DNA of 5,851 bases from NCBI GenBank assembly GCA_937894105.1, contig CALCTI010000120.1, forward strand, positions 1-5,851, in the 5' to 3' direction. The DNA is from an uncultured cyanobacterium (lineage in GTDB: Bacteria > Cyanobacteriota > Cyanobacteriia > CACIAM-69d). Below are positions 1-2,962 of the stretch, in pieces. The notes beneath the pieces were generated by a model that saw nothing but the letters and a program-made list of their open reading frames with translations, was not told where the DNA came from and made no database searches. Within the stretch, counting starts at the first letter, position 1, and each line of letters begins with the position of its first letter. The position numbers and the translations under genes are program-made.

Positions 1-387
1 CACCAGGGACGCAATCGCCATATACTCGGTGGCCGGGACCCGCTCCAGGATCAACTCCGTCACCGAACGCTGGTACACAAAGCTGGTGCCAAAGTCCCCC
101 TGGGTCAAAATTTGTCCCACCCAGCGTCCGTATTGCACCCACACTGGCTGGTCTAACCCAAACTGGTTTTTGTACGCTTCCAGCACCTCCTCGGTAATGG
201 TGGGGTTTTCCCGCAGTATGCCTAAATAATTTCCCGGCGCCAGATCCACAATAAAAAAGCACAGTATCGACGTTAGACCCAGGGTGATCAATGCCTGGCC
301 AACGCGCTTAGCAATGTACTGGCTGGTATTGCTGGTGATGATCGCCCGAAAGCGTAACAGAACCGGCGACAGCGTGGATTGGCTCAT
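1..387 (-). CDS. ABC transporter permease, OppB/DppB family (partial, C-terminus outside window)
   Basis: Inner-membrane permease of a binding-protein-dependent ABC importer of the dipeptide/oligopeptide/nickel type. Only the first 129 residues are present; the frame is open to the left edge and no stop is reached. What is seen: a 23-residue hydrophilic N-terminal tail, one strong membrane segment at about residues 29-49, then a periplasmic stretch with hallmarks of this family (DLAPG at 48-52, FGLDQPVWVQYGRW at 76-89, GDFGTSF at 97-103, ELILERVPAT at 111-120). These match the usual order 'LAPGDP ... LGLDQP..VQY..W ... GDLG.S ... ERLPAT'. The start is the ATG at 387, which has no strong Shine-Dalgarno sequence before it. 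The tail ahead of the YIAKRV segment is longer than in many relatives, so a shorter start cannot be excluded, though no other ATG lies in that tail. It begins 30 nt after the trmD stop on the same strand, so read-through from trmD is likely. The substrate cannot be told from this fragment, and no binding protein or ATPase of this importer is in view. Confidence 0.9.
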   Translation of the reverse strand, partial: MSQSTLSPVLLRFRAIITSNTSQYIAKRVGQALITLGLTSILCFFIVDLAPGNYLGILRENPTITEEVLEAYKNQFGLDQPVWVQYGRWVGQILTQGDFGTSFVYQRSVTELILERVPATEYMAIASLV

Positions 388-417
388 ACGGGGAACGTTG
401 CGGAAAGTAGAAACTAG

Positions 418-1131
418 TTAGGGTTTGTCTGAGGATAGCCGAGATTGGGCTGCCTGCCATTTTTCGTATAAATCAGGACGACGATCGCGAGTGCGCTGAA
501 GCTGTTGGTCCCGTCGCCACTGGGCGATCGCCTGGTGATTACCCGATCGCAACACCTCCGGCACCGTTAACCCATTAAACTCCTGCGGGCGGGTGTAATG
601 GGGATAATCTAACAGCCCATCTTCAAAGCTATCAGCCGTCAGCGACTCCACCTTACCCACGGTGCCCGGCAGCAGGCGCACCACCCCGTTCAACAACGCC
701 AGCGCCGGAATTTCCCCACAGGTGAGCACAAAATCTCCCAGGGAAATCTCCCGCGTCACCGCCGTCATCACCCGCTCATCCACCCCTTCGTAATGCCCAC
801 AAAGCAGCACCACCTGGTCGCAGTCATCAATTAGATCTTTGAATAAACCTTGGGTCATGGGTTCCCCTTGGGGCGATAGATAAATCACCTGGCGACGGGG
901 GAATACTGGTAAGGAGTCTAACGCGGCAAAAACTGGCTCCGGCTTAATCACCATTCCCGCCCCGCCGCCATAGGGTTCGTCGTCCACTTTGCGATGGCGA
1001 TCGCGGGTAAAATCCCGAGGGTTAGTGCGATGGACCGTGGCAATATTTTTCGCCAGCGCTTTGGCGATTAATCCTGAATGGAGGGGAGAATCAAAAAATT
1101 CGGGAAATAGGGTGACTAAATCAAATCGCAT
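418..1131 (-). CDS. trmD: tRNA (guanine(37)-N1)-methyltransferase TrmD
   Basis: SPOUT-class methyltransferase that uses S-adenosylmethionine to make m1G at position 37, next to the anticodon, of tRNAs reading CNN codons; this prevents +1 frameshifting. The product is 237 residues, close to the usual length of about 230-250. Visible signatures, numbered from the ATG: MRFDLVTLFPEFF at the N-terminus, YGGGAGMV around 54-61, the knot motif GHYEGVDER at 112-120, LGDFVLTCGE at 131-140, RLLPGTVG from R152, then ADSFEDGLLDYPHYTRP and VLRSGNH. R152 and D167 fall where the catalytic Arg154 and Asp169 of the Haemophilus enzyme sit. The ATG at 1131 is preferred over an in-frame GTG at 1137 because relatives start MRFD. 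The Shine-Dalgarno sequence is weak. One oddity is that the usual LTGGE reads LTCGE (Cys codon at 718-720). The protein acts in the cytoplasm, probably as a dimer. The downstream neighbour is a peptide-type permease; upstream lies a possible small ORF on the same strand. Confidence 0.97.
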   Translation of the reverse strand: MRFDLVTLFPEFFDSPLHSGLIAKALAKNIATVHRTNPRDFTRDRHRKVDDEPYGGGAGMVIKPEPVFAALDSLPVFPRRQVIYLSPQGEPMTQGLFKDLIDDCDQVVLLCGHYEGVDERVMTAVTREISLGDFVLTCGEIPALALLNGVVRLLPGTVGKVESLTADSFEDGLLDYPHYTRPQEFNGLTVPEVLRSGNHQAIAQWRRDQQLQRTRDRRPDLYEKWQAAQSRLSSDKP

Positions 1132-1214
1132 GACCACATCTCGTTCTAAATCCCATGCTCAAACCGCTACTAAGTCGTCACTAACGCTGCTTAATTGCCA
1201 CTAAACAATTGTCA

Positions 1215-1397
1215 CTAAACCACACGAGCGACTTTAAAACGTTGAATGTTCAAGAGCCCCGTAATCGTATCGGCGATTCTATCAAGTTCCCTGCCAACGG
1301 AATTTATCGTCTTTGCTTTGTCGCCATTTTTCCAACTGCCCCCCATTTTTGCGCTGGGGATATCCGCAGTGTTGACCCAGTCCGTAAGGTCGAGCAC
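1215..1397 (-). CDS. Possible small hypothetical protein, 60 residues
   Basis: I do not recognise this product. The frame opens at a GTG at 1397 and closes with TAG at 1215-1217, giving a soluble, charged peptide with no membrane segment or signal peptide. Unlike the shadow frames nearby, it has a protein-like composition: a Trp/Asp-rich start (LDLTDWV), a middle with KMGGSWKNGDKAKTINS, and an amphipathic stretch GRELDRIADTITGLLNIQRF that could form a helix. A purine-rich Shine-Dalgarno-like run (AAGGGAGAGAGG) lies upstream, but its end is about 12-14 nt from the GTG, with a HIP1 palindrome in between, so the ribosome site is not ideal. An in-frame stop lies 36 nt upstream of the GTG and no other usual start codon falls between. 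It lies on the trmD strand and ends about 80 nt before trmD, so it could be a leading gene of the same transcript. It may equally be the tail of a degraded gene. The function is unknown. Confidence 0.45.
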   Translation of the reverse strand: MLDLTDWVNTADIPSAKMGGSWKNGDKAKTINSVGRELDRIADTITGLLNIQRFKVARVV

Positions 1398-1679
1398 AGT
1401 TGGCGATCGCCTCTCTCCCTTACAATTCCTTCAGTTAAAACTCAGCCACAGACAATTTAAATTCTCCTAGGTTCACCCAACCGATTCCGGATTACCGCCC
1501 CAATTGAGGTTCTGTCACCACCCTTTCGCCGCCGTCAAATATCGGTCAGGATAATACGAATACAACACAACCAATATAATCATCAAATCATTATTAAACA
1601 TAAGTAATAGAAATAAGTAATTGAAAAAAGCAGCCAAGAAAACCCAAAGAACGATACACCTTAGCTTTCTATTATTTCG

Positions 1680-1708
1680 CCTTTAGCTTCCACAACCTTT
1701 AGTTTCCA
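1680..1708 (+). repeat. Short direct repeat CCTTTAGYTTCCA, two copies
   Basis: Copies at 1680-1692 and 1696-1708 differ at one base (C/T) and are 16 nt apart from start to start. A looser copy, CCTTAGCTTTCT, precedes them at 1659-1670. They lie about 95-120 nt upstream of the likely ATG of the ABC ATPase gene, so they could be tandem protein-binding sites. In AT-rich DNA they could also be chance. Confidence 0.4.
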
Positions 1709-1724
1709 TCATTAAACCACTGCA

Positions 1725-1740
1725 ACTAAAGCCATTTAGT
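1725..1740. promoter_or_regulatory. Small perfect palindrome ACTAAA-GCCA-TTTAGT, possible operator
   Basis: A perfect 6-bp inverted repeat with a 4-nt centre, 60 nt before the ATG of the ATPase gene and 21 nt before the alternative TTG start. The arm resembles the CTTTAG core of the direct repeats just upstream. A TATAAA-like hexamer follows at 1752-1757. A dimeric repressor or activator site is a reasonable guess, but there is no match to a regulator I can name. Confidence 0.3.
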
Positions 1741-1800
1741 CGTAGTCACTTTATAAAATCCTTGCCAAAAAAATTAATCGCCACTTCGCCATTTCTTACT

Positions 1801-2634
1801 ATGTCTGCATCGCTTTTATCGGCCGCACCCCAGTCTGCTCAATGCTCTGACCGATATAATGACGTGTCTGTGATTTCACCGATTGTTGATCTGCCTAGCA
1901 ACTTACCTACAGGGCGCGTGCAACCGGCTATTTTTGCTCATGATGTACAGATGGCTTACCAAACGGGTCATCGCAAAGTTCCCATTCTTAAGGGTGTCGA
2001 TCTTGCTATCCAACCTGGCACAATTCAATTATTAATGGGTCCTTCTGGTTCAGGAAAAACCACGTTTCTATCGATTTTAGCGGGCATTCTCACCCCAACG
2101 GGCGGCGCAGTGAAGCTGTTGGGAGAAGATATTACCCAACTGTCTAAAAAGGCGTTGGCGGAGTTTCGTTTAGAAAATATTGGCTTTATTTTCCAAGGAT
2201 TTAATTTGTTTCCGGCGTTAACGGCTCGGGAAAATATTGAGATCGCGTTGAATCTAAAAGGAATTCGCGGTCGTAGGGCACGCAAGGAAGCGAAGGAGTT
2301 GCTAGGGCGCGATGGGTTGGGCGATCGCGTCGATAACCTACCGCGAGATCTATCCGGCGGTGAAAAACAACGGGTAGCTGTGGCCCGGGCGATCGCCCAG
2401 AAGCCGCCTTTGATTTTGGCAGATGAACCGACCGCAGCCCTCGATGCCAAAAGCGGTCACCAGGTGATGGAGCTAATGCGAAAATTGGCAAAAGAGGACA
2501 ACAGCACCGTAGTGGTCGTGACCCACGATCCCCGCATTGTGGACCTGGCTGACCAAATTGTGCATATGGAAGACGGCAGGCTCAGTGCCCCCGATATTTA
2601 CCCTTCCAACGCCCAGCCCCAGTACAGCCACTAA
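1801..2634 (+). CDS. ABC transporter ATP-binding protein, MacB/LolD/DevA type
   Basis: Cytoplasmic ATPase subunit of an ABC transporter of the MacB/LolD group, which in cyanobacteria includes the DevBCA exporter. It would power a membrane partner by binding and hydrolysing ATP. Numbered from the ATG (277 residues): Walker A GPSGSGKT at 80-87, Q-loop glutamine at 132 in FIFQGFNLFPALTARENI, signature LSGGEKQRVAVARA at 184-197, Walker B LILADEP at 204-210 with catalytic Glu209, D-loop ALDA, and switch His242 in VVTHDPRIVD. All nucleotide-binding residues are intact. The core starts near residue 44, so there is an unusual Ser/Pro/Ala-rich N-terminal extension of about 43 residues. The start is uncertain: a TTG at 1762 would add 13 residues, and GTGs at 1864 and 1870 would remove about 21-23; none has a Shine-Dalgarno sequence. 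The THDPRIVDLADQIVHMEDGRL ending fits cyanobacterial export ATPases of this group. No permease or membrane-fusion gene is adjacent, so its partner must lie elsewhere. The last third is visibly richer in G+C than the first half. Confidence 0.93.
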   Translation: MSASLLSAAPQSAQCSDRYNDVSVISPIVDLPSNLPTGRVQPAIFAHDVQMAYQTGHRKVPILKGVDLAIQPGTIQLLMGPSGSGKTTFLSILAGILTPTGGAVKLLGEDITQLSKKALAEFRLENIGFIFQGFNLFPALTARENIEIALNLKGIRGRRARKEAKELLGRDGLGDRVDNLPRDLSGGEKQRVAVARAIAQKPPLILADEPTAALDAKSGHQVMELMRKLAKEDNSTVVVVTHDPRIVDLADQIVHMEDGRLSAPDIYPSNAQPQYSH

Positions 2635-2638
2635 CCTT

Positions 2639-2757
2639 ATACCAAATCCGGAATGTTAATCCCAACTTCGTAAAGATAGCCCAATGGGTGCTAAGCCTTT
2701 CGGAATAAGGGTTTAGCTAAAACCATCATCTTGGGGTAGTTAAAGCGGATTTGGTAT
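2639..2757. mobile_element. MITE-like inverted-repeat element, 119 bp
   Basis: The ends are perfect 12-bp inverted repeats: ATACCAAATCCG at 2639-2650 and CGGATTTGGTAT at 2746-2757. TTA triplets at 2637-2639 and 2757-2759 sit at the edges and may reflect a short target duplication of the TA or TTA kind; the exact edge is ambiguous. The arms continue imperfectly inward (TTAATCCCAA on the left against the complement of TTGGGGTAGTTAA on the right). The centre holds a hairpin, GCTAAGCCTT at 2690-2699 against AAGGGTTTAGC at 2707-2717, so the whole unit could fold into one long stem. There is no coding capacity. It starts 4 nt after the ATPase stop codon, where it may also act as a transcription barrier. 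Non-autonomous elements with such ends are in keeping with cyanobacterial genomes; the assignment to a transposase family is inference. Confidence 0.7.
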
Positions 2758-2796
2758 TAATAGCTAATCTCAATCTGGGAGAAAAAGCCCCCTTTA

Positions 2797-2888
2797 ATAC
2801 CAATTCTCTAAATTAAAGCGATATTTGAAACCCTTGAAAGCCAGTTGTGGCGGGCATCTGACATCTCTCCAGATTGAAGAATTGGTAT
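2797..2888. mobile_element. Second MITE-like inverted-repeat element, 92 bp
   Basis: Perfect 11-bp terminal inverted repeats: ATACCAATTCT at 2797-2807 and AGAATTGGTAT at 2878-2888. The first seven bases, ATACCAA, are the same as the ends of the 119-bp element 39 nt to the left, so the two may share a mobilising enzyme. A further imperfect inverted pair overlaps the right end: TCAATCTGGGAGA at 2770-2782 against TCTCCAGATTGA at 2866-2877. There is no open frame of note inside. The unit lies between two convergent genes, a tolerant landing site. Confidence 0.6.
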
Positions 2889-2950
2889 AACAAGGGAGAT
2901 GGGGGGGATCTTCAAAGACTTGAGCTTATGCAATTCCCTAAATTAAAGCG
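2801..2950 (+). repeat. 20-bp direct repeat, two copies 130 bp apart
   Basis: CAATTCYCTAAATTAAAGCG occurs at 2801-2820 and at 2931-2950 with one mismatch (T/C at base 7). The first copy is the left part of the 92-bp element. The second is preceded by TTATG where the first has AATAC, so it looks like the worn left end of another copy of the same element. Bases on both sides of the repeat differ. Confidence 0.65.
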
Positions 2951-2962
2951 CCATGGGTCTAA

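Larger units (their letters stand above)
1398..1800. other. Divergent intergenic region between the trmD side and the ABC ATPase gene
   Basis: No convincing gene is seen on either strand. The part from about 1540 to 1760 is markedly AT-rich compared with the flanking genes and probably carries the control region of the plus-strand ATPase gene. Within it are a TATAAT at 1575-1580 with no good -35 at the normal distance, two copies of ATAAGTAAT (1600-1608 and 1613-1621, 13 nt apart), two copies of CCTTTAGYTTCCA (1680-1692 and 1696-1708, 16 nt apart), and a small palindrome at 1725-1740. On the minus strand a HIP1 site at 1402-1409 and purine-rich runs precede the small ORF. No tRNA-like fold and no clear terminator were found. 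Confidence 0.5.
2635..2962. other. Convergent, repeat-filled intergenic region
   Basis: This 328-nt space lies between the stops of the ATPase gene (plus) and the SLH flavoprotein gene (minus). It has no supported gene. It is taken up by the 119-bp and 92-bp inverted-repeat elements, the second copy of the 20-bp repeat, and a run of seven G at 2901-2907 within a purine-rich stretch. No classical hairpin-plus-T-run terminator is clear for either gene; the long hairpins of the elements are the best candidates for ending transcription from both sides. Confidence 0.6.

Noticed and set aside
29..229. 66-residue plus-strand frame
   Set aside because: It is antisense to the permease fragment, whose family motifs are clear on the other strand.
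524..531. HIP1 palindromes as operators or restriction-linked sites
   Set aside because: They are spread over the whole window inside genes, as expected of the genome-wide HIP1 repeat, with no sign of a local role.
1132..1137. GTG at 1137 as the start of trmD
   Set aside because: It adds only two residues before an ATG that gives the usual MRFD start, and it has no better ribosome site.
1209..1470. Two overlapping plus-strand frames of 83 and 74 residues
   Set aside because: There is no ribosome site and no recognisable motif. The opposite-strand 60-residue frame looks more protein-like, and at most one of these can be real.
1475..1538. Minus-strand TTGACG and TTGGGT hexamers as -35 boxes for the trmD side
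   Set aside because: Neither has a good -10 at 16-18 nt: one faces ACAGAA, and the other faces TAAATT at only 15 nt.
1840..1850. Cys in the ATPase N-terminal tail as a lipoprotein signal
   Set aside because: The residues before it (SAQC) do not fit a lipobox, there is no positive charge plus hydrophobic core, and the protein is a cytoplasmic ATPase.
2025..2450. 141-residue minus-strand frame
   Set aside because: It is antisense to the Walker A to Walker B part of the ATPase gene, which is clearly the coding strand.
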